Part shown: positions 1 through 8,300 of the stretch, piece by piece
Layout: each line of letters begins with the position of its first letter
Position numbering within the stretch: position 1 is the stretch's first letter
Source: an uncultured Christensenellaceae bacterium
GTDB lineage: Bacteria; Bacillota; Clostridia; Christensenellales; UBA3700
Direction: 5' to 3'
Length of the DNA: 64,000 nucleotides
Assembly: GCA_944380295.1 (NCBI GenBank)
Contig: CALWHE010000002.1
Coordinates: forward strand, 185,237-249,236
Position numbers and translations under genes: made by a program
The notes under the pieces: model-generated
Told to the model about the DNA's origin: nothing
The model's input: the letters and a program-made list of their open reading frames with translations, nothing else
Database searches by the model: none

Positions 1-490
1 GCCTGATATTGAGCACGCTGCCGCAGCCGAGCTTCTCTTTGTCCGCTATCATGGCGCAGCCCAGCCCCGTGCCCAAAGTGAGCATCATGGGTCTTTTGCC
101 CGTGCTGCCGCCCACATACACCTCGCCGATGAGCGCGGCGGAAGCGTCGTTTATCACCACCACCCTGCCGCCGAAGCGTGCTTTGAGCGCTCCGCGCAGA
201 TCAAGCCCGGTAAAGCCGGGCAAAGCGGAAGTGGCGTAAGTGACCTTACCGGTGGCGTCGTCTATATCTCCGGCGGAACCCACGCCGATGACGGCGCAAT
301 CGGTGCGCGCGCGATAATTATCCACCGCTTTGCAAATGTTTTCCACAATGTGCTCTCTGCCGTATTTTGCCTCCGTGGGCACGGAAGAGCGATGCGCTAT
401 CTTGTATGTGGAGCCGTCGGCGGGTCTTGAACAGGAGATCAACGCCGATTTAATGCCCGTGCCGCCAATATCTACGCCTATCAACTTCAT
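1..490 (-). CDS. nanK: ROK-family sugar kinase, probably N-acetylmannosamine kinase (3' end outside window)
   Basis: Phosphorylates a hexose or N-acylhexosamine in the cytoplasm; next to nanE and a sialidase the likely substrate is ManNAc, giving ManNAc-6-P. The visible 163 residues begin MKLIGVDIGGTGIK, the ROK phosphate-binding DxGGT motif, followed by a VGSAGDID segment, an INDASAA segment with the expected catalytic Asp, and a second phosphate loop TLGTGLG. The zinc-binding cysteine cluster of ROK proteins would lie beyond the window edge. The ATG overlaps the nanE stop as ATGA, so translation is probably coupled. The family is certain. The substrate is inferred from the operon; glucokinase is the alternative. 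Confidence 0.8.
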   Translation of the reverse strand, partial: MKLIGVDIGGTGIKSALISCSRPADGSTYKIAHRSSVPTEAKYGREHIVENICKAVDNYRARTDCAVIGVGSAGDIDDATGKVTYATSALPGFTGLDLRGALKARFGGRVVVINDASAALIGEVYVGGSTGKRPMMLTLGTGLGCAMIADKEKLGCGSVLNIR

Positions 491-1155
491 TTTATCACCT
501 TGGCAAAGCGCTTTGTAATGTCCATTGGACGGGTGATCGCGCTGCCTATCACCACCGCGTAAACGCCCAAGGACCACACTTTTTCCAGCTGAGCGGTTTC
601 CCAAATGCCGCCTTCGGCGATTATCTTCACATCGGGAAATTCTTTGACAAGCTGCGCGTCGAAGCCGTAATCGGGGATCGCCGTGCCCTTGGTGGCGGCG
701 GTGTAACCGCGCATGGTGGTGCCGATATAGTCAAAGCCCAAACGCGCGGCTTCACGCGCGCTCTCCATGCAATCGCAGTCTGCCATTATCTCCCTTTCCG
801 GAGCGTTTTTACGGATATATGCCACCAATTCTTCCAGCGTTTCTTTGGGGCGGCTGCGGCGGGTGCAGTCTAACGCTATCACTTCGCAATCGGTGGTAAG
901 AAGCTCTTTTACTTCTTTTAGGGTGGGTGTGATATAAACGTCGCTGCCCTCATACTCCTGTTTGATGATGCCGATGACGGGCACGTTTACTTCCTGTTTG
1001 ATCTCGTTTATCTCATTGACGTATCCCGTTCTGATACCCACGGCGCCGCCCAACACCGCCGCGCGCGCGAAGTGGCGCATGATGCCCAAACCGTAAAGGG
1101 GTTCTCCCTTTACCGCCTGGCAGGATACTATCAAACCTCTATTCAGCTTTGCCAT
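487..1155 (-). CDS. nanE: N-acetylmannosamine-6-phosphate 2-epimerase NanE
   Basis: Converts ManNAc-6-P to GlcNAc-6-P in sialic acid catabolism; a cytoplasmic TIM-barrel enzyme. Family landmarks are GLIVSCQA near the N-terminus, the strand VPVIGIIKQEY with the catalytic-region Lys, VIALDCTRR, MADCDCMES and the phosphate-binding IIAEGGIW. The 222 residues match the usual length. Two ATGs lie close together (1161 and 1155). GGAGG sits 3 nt before the first and 9 nt before the second, so 1155 was chosen, but the start could be two codons longer. The gene overlaps the sialidase 3' end and the kinase start, so the three form one operon. No sialate lyase (NanA) is visible; it may lie beyond the edge. 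Confidence 0.93.
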   Translation of the reverse strand: MAKLNRGLIVSCQAVKGEPLYGLGIMRHFARAAVLGGAVGIRTGYVNEINEIKQEVNVPVIGIIKQEYEGSDVYITPTLKEVKELLTTDCEVIALDCTRRSRPKETLEELVAYIRKNAPEREIMADCDCMESAREAARLGFDYIGTTMRGYTAATKGTAIPDYGFDAQLVKEFPDVKIIAEGGIWETAQLEKVWSLGVYAVVIGSAITRPMDITKRFAKVIK

Positions 1156-2488
1156 TTCCATAGTCCTCCAAAACGGATACGGGGAACACGGCGCTCTCGA
1201 TGGTTTCGTGCTTGGTGCTGCCCTCATAGAGCAAAACAATATCCCCGTTTTTCGCCTGCGTCATGCAGCTGTATACAAAACCGTTGTCCGCGCCTTCTTC
1301 TTTGACGGGCATGGACGATACGAACGTTTCGCCGTAATCGTAAGAAAGGCGCACCATGCCGTTTTCGCGGCGCTGTTTGTCCGCGGCGTTGCACACCAAG
1401 GTCACTTCCCTGCCGCCGTATTGCGCGTTGAGCACGCTCACCTGGCAGATAGGCTGAGGCAAAAATTCGTTATGACGATAATTATGCCACGTCACGCCGC
1501 CGTCAGTGCTCTCCGCCATCGCCACCAGGCGTTTGAGGCTGTGGTTGCGCATGAACATGCGCAGCGTGCCGTCCGGAAGCTCTATCACCTGGCTTTCCGT
1601 GATGTTGTTCCAGTCCGCCACAAAGCGGCTGGAAAGTTTTATGCCGTGCTTCTTGCGCCCGTCGTTGGGAGATTTGCCGCGCTGCCAGGTCTTGCCGTTA
1701 TCGTCGCTGTAAATGACGCAGGCGGAAAGACTGAGCACGGGCACGATGAACATGCCCTGCGAATTAAAATATACGGGGAAAACGAGCCTGCCGGCATATT
1801 TGCCGTGTTTGAGCTTTATGCCTATGCCAGGGCAGGTGCCCAAAAAGCTCATCCAAGGCGCTTTGACCTGGCTGTTAAGGCACACGGGCTTGCTCCATGT
1901 CAGACCGTCGTCACTGCTTTCGCAAATAAAGAGGAAAAAGGTTTCGTATTCGCAGACGGGGCAGTTTTTGATATACATATTGCCTATCTTTTTTCCGCCC
2001 TCGTAAACGTCGCCCTTTTCGTCCGCCGTATATGCGGTGAGGTCTTTGCCGGCGTAAATTTTGCCCGCGCCGTCCACATAGCCCTTTTTGCCGCCAACGG
2101 TGACTATCTTGTTGCCGGCGGCGTCGAATCCGGTGCCGCGCTTGGCGTTGATGATGCCGATATTGGTGGGCGTGTGCGACCAAAGCAAGTATATCTTGTC
2201 CTGCTCTTCGTCATACAACAGCGCGGGGTCTATCGCCAGCGAGCCGTGATTTTTGCTCTCGCCCGCCTCTTCCACCGCCACGATCTGTTCCTGCCAGGTG
2301 CGCCCGTTGTCCTCCGAGCGGCGCACGACTTTGTCTATCCTGTTGGGAAAATCCGCGGCGGAAAAAAAGCGCTCGTCCGCGCAGGCAACGATGGTGCCGC
2401 GCTTGGTGGTGATGACGGACGGAATGCGATAATTGTTCGCCCTGCCCGTTGCTTTGCCGAAAACCTGAGTTCTGTATATCTTTTCCAT
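1139..2488 (-). CDS. exo-alpha-sialidase (GH33), no signal peptide
   Basis: Releases terminal sialic acid from glycans. The six-bladed propeller signature is clear: the arginine motif YRIP (R21), acid/base Asp in ACADER (D38), four Asp boxes of the SxDxGxTW type at about residues 58-65, 191-198, 261-268 and 327-334, ESQVIELPDG with the Tyr-partner Glu (E298), RMFMRN with a triad Arg, and GFVYS with the Tyr nucleophile (Y406). An insert at about residues 112-175 between boxes 1 and 2 could be a small lid or lectin-like loop. There is no signal peptide, membrane segment or sortase motif, so it should act inside the cell on imported sialosides, unless secreted by another route. First gene of the nan operon, with no SD before its ATG. 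Confidence 0.93.
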   Translation of the reverse strand: MEKIYRTQVFGKATGRANNYRIPSVITTKRGTIVACADERFFSAADFPNRIDKVVRRSEDNGRTWQEQIVAVEEAGESKNHGSLAIDPALLYDEEQDKIYLLWSHTPTNIGIINAKRGTGFDAAGNKIVTVGGKKGYVDGAGKIYAGKDLTAYTADEKGDVYEGGKKIGNMYIKNCPVCEYETFFLFICESSDDGLTWSKPVCLNSQVKAPWMSFLGTCPGIGIKLKHGKYAGRLVFPVYFNSQGMFIVPVLSLSACVIYSDDNGKTWQRGKSPNDGRKKHGIKLSSRFVADWNNITESQVIELPDGTLRMFMRNHSLKRLVAMAESTDGGVTWHNYRHNEFLPQPICQVSVLNAQYGGREVTLVCNAADKQRRENGMVRLSYDYGETFVSSMPVKEEGADNGFVYSCMTQAKNGDIVLLYEGSTKHETIESAVFPVSVLEDYGNGKAE

Positions 2489-2495
2489 ATGTTAT

Positions 2496-2524
2496 ATTAT
2501 AACATACATCTTTGCCGCTGTCTA
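2496..2524 (-). promoter_or_regulatory. sigma-A promoter of the sialidase operon (leaderless)
   Basis: Reads TAGACA (-35), 17-nt spacer, perfect TATAAT (-10). Seven nt separate the -10 from the sialidase ATG and there is no SD, so the expected start of transcription is at or within a base of the start codon. Confidence 0.85.
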
Positions 2525-2700
2525 TACCTGCGCGCGCATTATTTTTACAATATATATTTGTTCAGCGTGCAAAAAGACTTTCCTCTCCTGCTCAACGCAC
2601 GGTTTTGGCGCTTTTGTGCGCCAGCATTCGACACGGCGGTGCGAAAGCGTTGTTTATCATTCGCCATTTAATATCTGTAAGTTATATTTAACATTATATA

Positions 2701-2729
2701 TTGACTTGGAGCGCATATTATGCCATAAT
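2701..2729 (+). promoter_or_regulatory. sigma-A promoter of the lysoplasmalogenase-like gene (leaderless)
   Basis: TTGACT (2701-2706), 17-nt spacer, CATAAT (2724-2729), then 6 nt to the ATG at 2736. No SD. It is divergent from the sialidase promoter, and both transcripts are predicted to lack a 5' leader. Confidence 0.82.
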
Positions 2730-2735
2730 ATTGAT

Positions 2736-3449
2736 ATGGAAGCCTCTGTTTATGTATTTGCGGTATTATCGTTTTTGTCAGGCACGGGCACGGCGGCGTT
2801 TTATCAGGCAGACAAAAAGAAAGCTGCCACCGTTGCCAAAATGCTGGCGGCGCTCTTCTTCTGCATTGCGGGCGTGATAGCGTTTTGCGCCAAGGTGCAG
2901 GACACGGACGCCTGCGCGGTGCTGCTGGCGGGACTGTTCCCTGCGGCGGCGGGCGATTGGTTCCTTGCCAAGAAGGAGTTGGTCGCGGGCGACGAAAAGC
3001 GCGATTACCTCAATTTCGCCCTGGGCGTTATCAGCTTTGCCGTGGCGCAGACTTTGTTCATTGCGGCTTTTATGCTGGCAACGGCAAGCGGCGGCAATTA
3101 CAGTTTTGAATTTTTGCCCCTGGCGTTCCTGCCTCCCGTCTTCGCCCAGATCTCCATGGCGACAAAGCAGGTGAAGATAGAAAAAAAGCGCCTGCCCTTT
3201 GTGCTCATATACGGGCTGTTTTTGGGCATGACGCTCTCCGCCGCGGCAAGCAGACTTTACAATAACCCCGAAAGCGTGAGCGCCATTATCGGCGTGGTGG
3301 GCGCGGCGGCATTCGTGCTTTCCGACATGTCGCTGGCGTGTTACTATTTTGCCTGCAAAATCAAAGACAGGCGCTTTTTCAATTTCCCGGTGATGATCCT
3401 CTACTTCGGCGCGCAGGTGCTCTATGTCATCACGATGATAACGCCGTAA
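2736..3449 (+). CDS. lysoplasmalogenase / YhhN-family membrane protein
   Basis: Integral membrane protein of 237 residues with about eight hydrophobic segments. The family hydrolyses the vinyl-ether bond of lysoplasmalogens, or is of unknown function in bacteria. The two conserved acidic positions of the family are seen in AAAGDWFLAKK (GD in the third helix) and VLSDMSLACYY (SD in a late helix). The frame is open upstream, but the promoter lies inside that extension, so the ATG at 2736 is preferred. Stand-alone gene with its own terminator. Plasmalogens occur in anaerobic clostridia, which would fit the role, but the substrate is inferred. Confidence 0.8.
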   Translation: MEASVYVFAVLSFLSGTGTAAFYQADKKKAATVAKMLAALFFCIAGVIAFCAKVQDTDACAVLLAGLFPAAAGDWFLAKKELVAGDEKRDYLNFALGVISFAVAQTLFIAAFMLATASGGNYSFEFLPLAFLPPVFAQISMATKQVKIEKKRLPFVLIYGLFLGMTLSAAASRLYNNPESVSAIIGVVGAAAFVLSDMSLACYYFACKIKDRRFFNFPVMILYFGAQVLYVITMITP

Positions 3450-3468
3450 AGACAAGCATGCACGCAAG

Positions 3469-3492
3469 GCGGCGCGCAGCGCCGCTTTTTTT
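3469..3492 (+). terminator. Rho-independent terminator
   Basis: GCGGCGC-gca-GCGCCGC followed by seven T, 19 nt after the YhhN-family stop. Confidence 0.9.
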
Positions 3493-3604
3493 ATTTGTCT
3501 TTGCGCAAAAAAGCCGCGCGAGGAGCGCGGCAAAACGCGCGGCGCTTTGCAGGTCCGCGAGGCGCGCTCTTACTTGTTATTCCCGAACGATATAATTTTG
3601 CCGC

Positions 3605-3633
3605 AAAAAAATACCGCCTATATGACGGTATTT
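3605..3633 (-). terminator. Rho-independent terminator of the PfkB operon
   Basis: On the minus strand AAATACCG and CGGTATTT pair around a 9-nt loop and the right arm runs into a T tract. It lies about 100 nt past the last gene of the operon. Nothing else is seen in 3493-3729. Confidence 0.8.
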
Positions 3634-3729
3634 CTGATTTTGCTTTGGATTTTTAAGCGCGTAACCACAAGCGGCGATTTCACGGGGAAATACCGATCTG
3701 ATTGCGCGAGATGATGCAAGGGAAGGAAT

Positions 3730-4092
3730 TTACGCTTTTTCTATTCCCTTGGCTTCCATCATGCCGGCGATGACCGCCTGAGCTTTTCTGACCGCAACGT
3801 CCGATTTGAGCGGCAACATGAGCGGGACTTCCTTGTAAGCGGAAACGCTCTCTTTGTTGACCTTGCTCACCTTCATGTCGGCGGGCACTTCCGCGTCCAG
3901 ATAGAGTTTGAGCGTGTGACCGCCCACGGCTATCTTGGCAAGCAATTTGCCCTTGTAACGGTAACTGTCACATCTGATGCTGGCGCGGCTTTTCACGCCT
4001 TTGTAGCTCAAAAGACAGTTCCGAACAGCCTCGTAATAAGCGCTGTGCGTTGCATCCTGACGAACTCGTTCACTGAATGCGGTGATGCTCAT
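3730..4092 (-). CDS. small conserved protein of unknown function
   Basis: 120-residue soluble basic protein, no signal or membrane segment. It has the look (FSERV..., YYEAVRNCLLSYKGVKSRAS, then a beta-rich YKGKLLAKIAVGGHTLKLYLD) of a domain I recall recurring, alone or in tandem, in Clostridia proteins, typically with an SRL..YY..LKN.LLSYK pattern; it has no assigned function that I know of. GGAGG six nt upstream supports the start at 4092. It overlaps the 3' end of the TSCPD gene by 23 bp and is last in a three-gene operon with a PfkB kinase. No function is proposed. Confidence 0.75.
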   Translation of the reverse strand: MSITAFSERVRQDATHSAYYEAVRNCLLSYKGVKSRASIRCDSYRYKGKLLAKIAVGGHTLKLYLDAEVPADMKVSKVNKESVSAYKEVPLMLPLKSDVAVRKAQAVIAGMMEAKGIEKA

Positions 4093-4345
4093 CCTTCTCC
4101 TCCTCGTAAGCTGCCCGAACCGCTTTGGCGAGCTGGTCTGCGCAAGATGTGTTTCTGAATCCGCATCTTATGCCGCCCAAGAGCTGCTCTATCTCCTCCA
4201 CGGTCTTGCCTTGTACAAGTATGGGAACGGCTTGCAAGTTACCCGGGCAGCCTCCCTTGAATTTTACGTTGTACACTTTGTTGCCTTCAAGTTCCAAATC
4301 TATCTGCACGGCACAGGTGCCGCGCGTTTTATACGTGTGTTTCAT
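4070..4345 (-). CDS. TSCPD domain protein
   Basis: 91-residue cytoplasmic protein. Cysteines at TCAVQI, KGGCPGNLQ, GIRCG and TSCADQLA match the small stand-alone TSCPD family (named after the Thr-Ser-Cys-Pro-Asp motif; here SCAD replaces SCPD). The same domain occurs at the C-terminus of some ribonucleotide reductases, where it may bind metal; its stand-alone role is unknown. The ATG overlaps the PfkB stop (ATGA), so translation is probably coupled. A longer GTG-initiated frame exists but would run deep into the kinase gene and was rejected. Confidence 0.85.
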   Translation of the reverse strand: MKHTYKTRGTCAVQIDLELEGNKVYNVKFKGGCPGNLQAVPILVQGKTVEEIEQLLGGIRCGFRNTSCADQLAKAVRAAYEEEKDEHHRIQ

Positions 4346-5232
4346 TTGCCGTAAAAACGCTTTATATAGTCCTCTATATCCGCACGCGTCCCTTGATAAG
4401 GCCCCGGCTTTTCCATCTTGGCGGACACCGTTGCCGTTGCCCACAAAAGGGAATCCTCCACGCCCGCGTGCTCGCGCTCCGATATGTATGCGGCAAACGT
4501 GGTGTCCCCTCTGCCGCTCCTGCCGGAGAGATTGCGCGCCTTTATGGGGCAGGCGTATATCTCGTTTCCGTCATAGGCGATGACTTCCGTGTTGTGCGTG
4601 ATCACCACCTCTTTGGCGCCCCACTTGTGCAGCAGACGCGCCGCTTCCGCCCTGTCTGTTTTGCCCGTCATTATCTCCGCCTCGGCGGCGTCTGTTTTGA
4701 GATAGTCTATATAAGGCAGATATTCCAGCTTGTCCTTCCAGTCTTCGAAATACATCAAAGACGTATCCTTGTCCACATGCCGCAAAAGCGCCTGCACGTC
4801 CACGGCGGTCTTGCCGCGCCGCGACATCTGCTTGATCAGTTCCCCGTCAAAGTCCCCGTATATCAGCCCGGCAAAGTGGTATACCGCGCAGTCCGCCTCC
4901 GGGATATCCTTTTCCGTGAAGGTATCGCCCTGCGCTATGCAGGTGCAGGTGCGCCTTTCTTTGTCCGGCGTGTGATACTTGTTGCGTATGGACGTGGACG
5001 CCGCGGAAGGCAGGCAATACACGTCTTTTTGCGGGATAGTGAAGACTTTGAGCCTTTCTCTGTCCGCGTCCGCCAATTTGGTGACCACGCCCGCTTTGTG
5101 TCCGAGAGCGCGAGCCGCCGCCGAGGAATATATCACCGCGCCGCCGACCTCGATTATTTCGTTATCGAGATAGTCGATATTATAATCAAGGGATATATGT
5201 CCTATTGATAGTATATCATAAAATTTTCCCAT
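4342..5232 (-). CDS. PfkB-family carbohydrate kinase
   Basis: Ribokinase-fold sugar or nucleoside kinase, 296 residues, cytoplasmic. The N-terminal glycine-rich segment is VGGAVIYSSAAARALG and the C-terminal catalytic loop is SGRSGRGDTTFAAY, in which the catalytic Asp is kept but the usual GAGD anion hole reads GRGD. The substrate cannot be told from the sequence. GGGG stands 9 nt before the ATG and a promoter lies just upstream. First gene of an operon with the TSCPD protein and the 120-residue protein. Confidence 0.85.
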   Translation of the reverse strand: MGKFYDILSIGHISLDYNIDYLDNEIIEVGGAVIYSSAAARALGHKAGVVTKLADADRERLKVFTIPQKDVYCLPSAASTSIRNKYHTPDKERRTCTCIAQGDTFTEKDIPEADCAVYHFAGLIYGDFDGELIKQMSRRGKTAVDVQALLRHVDKDTSLMYFEDWKDKLEYLPYIDYLKTDAAEAEIMTGKTDRAEAARLLHKWGAKEVVITHNTEVIAYDGNEIYACPIKARNLSGRSGRGDTTFAAYISEREHAGVEDSLLWATATVSAKMEKPGPYQGTRADIEDYIKRFYGK

Positions 5233-5255
5233 GATAAACCCCTTTTTTCGCTTTT

Positions 5256-5284
5256 TTTATATCAATTTTTGTTTTTTAAGACAA
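5256..5284 (-). promoter_or_regulatory. promoter of the PfkB operon
   Basis: TTGTCT, 17-nt spacer, TATAAA, followed by a leader of about 20 nt containing an SD-like GGGG. Confidence 0.65.
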
Positions 5285-5325
5285 AAATTTCGCTTATTCT
5301 CCATATTTTTTGCGGTTCAGCCATT

Positions 5326-8300
5326 TTATGTCCAACCCATATCCAACCTTATCGCCAGCGCGAGTTCTGCAACATCGATGACAAACATACCCACGCCCGC
5401 GCGCGGCTGAGTGTCGAACACAGGCGTTTCCGGATCGGGCGCCGGCGCGTCCGGATCGGGCTGCACGGGCTGAGGAACGTTGTCCGTGCGCTCCATATCG
5501 CTACACGCCAGCACGGTGTAAAGTCCGATATCGGGGATCGGATCTATGGGTCCTGCCGCCTCGTCCGTGGTGGCGTTTTCGTGCAGAGCGAAGCTGAGCA
5601 GGAAGCGCCTGATCTTGTTGTTCAGATCCTCGCCGAACACGGTATCGGCAAGCCCCGCGCTGCCCGGATCGGCGGCAAGCACTTTGCCCAATGTTTCCAT
5701 ATTCTCTCCGCTCATATCGTTGATGAACACCGCCACGGAGAACAATGCGGCAAACCGCTCCTCGGGCGGCACTTCTTCACCCAATTCGTTCGTATAACCC
5801 GCCACCTGGTTGATGGTGGCGCCTTTCAACGCCGCCCTGTCTTCTTTCGTCATGGAAAGATCCATGATGATGGTCACGGTGAAATATTGCGGCAGCAGCT
5901 TGAACGCCGCGTTGTTCTCCGCCAGAGCGGAAGAAGCAAGCGTTGCCGTGATTGCCAGCAGCTCGTCGGGCGCGTTCTTTTCCTGCATGCCGCGCGCCGT
6001 GCGCCAGGCGTTATACTTGTCTTTGAACGAATCGAATATCTCCTGTTCCACGCTCTTCTGCTGTGCGTCTGCGCCCGTGCCCGTGTTTGTCCCCAGCATG
6101 ACGAGCTGCTCTATCCAATAATCTTTGCCGTATTCCACGTCCGCGGAAAGCCCCAGACTGGCAGCCAGGTTGTTGCGCGCGTCCTGTTCCGGTTCGCCGG
6201 CTTCGCCGCCCGTTTCTCCTTCGCCCGTTTCGCCGCCGGGATTTTCGCCCTCGCCGCCGGGAGCTTCGCCCTCACCGCCGGGAGCTTCGCCCTCACCGCC
6301 TTGCGTCACCGCATGTTCACGCGAGATGATGATGTCCGCCAGGAGCACGTCGTAAAGTTTCAGCTCTCCCGTGCCTTCAAAAATACCGGTGAAGTCAAAA
6401 CCGGACAGCTCCTGCTGCGGGCGGTATGCGCTGCCCAAAAAGGCGCTTTCATCCATACCGCTGTTTTGGGCGGTGAGCTGCCCTTTCGCCTCTTTTTTAT
6501 CCAACAGATATATGTTGCGCACAGCGTCGGTAAAGGCGGCTTTTCCCACTTTATCTTCTGCTTCCGTGCCCTCCGCCAGCTTGTCTTCATATGTGACCGA
6601 ATACATCAGCGAATAGACGTTTTCCAGATGCACGCCTTCCGCGTCTATCTCGGCGATGAATTTACCTATGCCGGTGGGGTTGCCCTCTTCGTCTTTTGCC
6701 GCCAGCACGGAAGTTATCGCCTGCGACAGCGTGTTGCACACGGCGTCGTAACCGAGTTCTTCGGAAATGTTTTCCCCTCCGCCCAAGCCGACAAGCAAAT
6801 TGCACATGCTGGTGAGCAGCGCCTCCGTGTTGTTCTCCGCGTCGTTAAACACGATGTCGGTGTTCATCTCCCCGGAAGTGGCGGCGGATATCTCTATGTC
6901 CGCGGTCAGATAGACCGCCGACGGCAGCAGCTGATTTATCAGATTATAAAACAAACTGCCCTCGTCAAAGAGAGAAGGATATTTATTGCGCAGCGTGGCA
7001 CGCATATCGAACTCGAACTTTGCCGTAATGTATACGGAGTCGCTCTCGCGCACTTCCGGATGCCCGATGCTGAGCAGCTTGAAGCCGTATTCATGGATCA
7101 CGCCGGTCGCCTCGTCCGATTGGAGATAACTGCGCATGAGCGCGCCCAAAGACTCATAGCTCACGGTGGGCGTGATGCTGTCCGGTTCGCGCTCCGCCAC
7201 CGGTCCGAAGGCGATGTTGTCGATGATGGCGTCCGTGCCGGAGAAAAGGTCTTTCAGGCTCATATACAGGTTGTTGTCGTCTATGTATACGCCGGGCACC
7301 TCGGAATCGTCTTTGTCCTCTTCCCCTTTGATGATAAGACCGAAGTCTTCTTCGAGCATTTTTTTCAGATCGGCGGAAGAATATTCTTCTTCTTCAAAGC
7401 CTATCACCTTTCCGTCCTCGTCCCTGTCCATATAATGATCGGGAGCGGCGACATAGCGCACTATTTGGAAAAATTCCAGCGGCGTGAGCTGCAAGCCCAT
7501 CGCGGAGATGAGCGCGCCGATGGGTTTGGCGTTGATCAGATCGGACACAAATCTGACGTTGACCAGATTATTGACCGATTGCACGGCGTTATAAACGGTG
7601 GCGTTGATCTGCGTGAGAAAATCGCCCGTGTTGAATTCCGAACCGGTCAAGCCCAGCACCGCGTCCACGATGCGCAGCATTTTTTCCATATCATCCGCGG
7701 AAGTGGAATTGATCACCACGCCCGCCCTGCCGTCTTGCGCGCAGGGATAAACTTCCGCGGTGAAATATATCTCTTTGGGCAGCAGGAGCGCCGCGGCTTT
7801 TATGCCGAAGGCGGCAATGCCGTCAAACTTCTGCGCCACGCCCTTGACGGCGTCGCGCAAGCATATCTTGATGGTGGCGGAAACTTTGGTATCCGCTTGA
7901 TTTACTTCATCGGAAGCGGAAACGATCACCTGCGAAACAGACACCGCCTGCGCAAAGTCCACATGCCACTCTTCCTGCATCTGCATCAAAGAATCGGCGC
8001 CGGCAAACGCCGCCCGCATCACGTCGTCGATAAAAGCCGCCAGTTGCGGACCGGAGATGTCCACGTCGCCCGTCTTATCCGTGGGATATTCCAGTTCCGC
8101 CCAGTCGAATTTGAGTTCTTGCAGCAATTTGTCCAATTCGCTGCTGCCGGTGGTCTGGTTTTCCGCCGCCTGCGACTGCTCTTCCTGCGCGGCATAAGGC
8201 GACACGCCGCCGTTGAGCGCGGCAAGCGCCGCCGCCGTATCGGGCGAACCGTCCGCGTTTTCCGCACCAGAACCGTTGAGTATGTCCACCACGATCGCGG

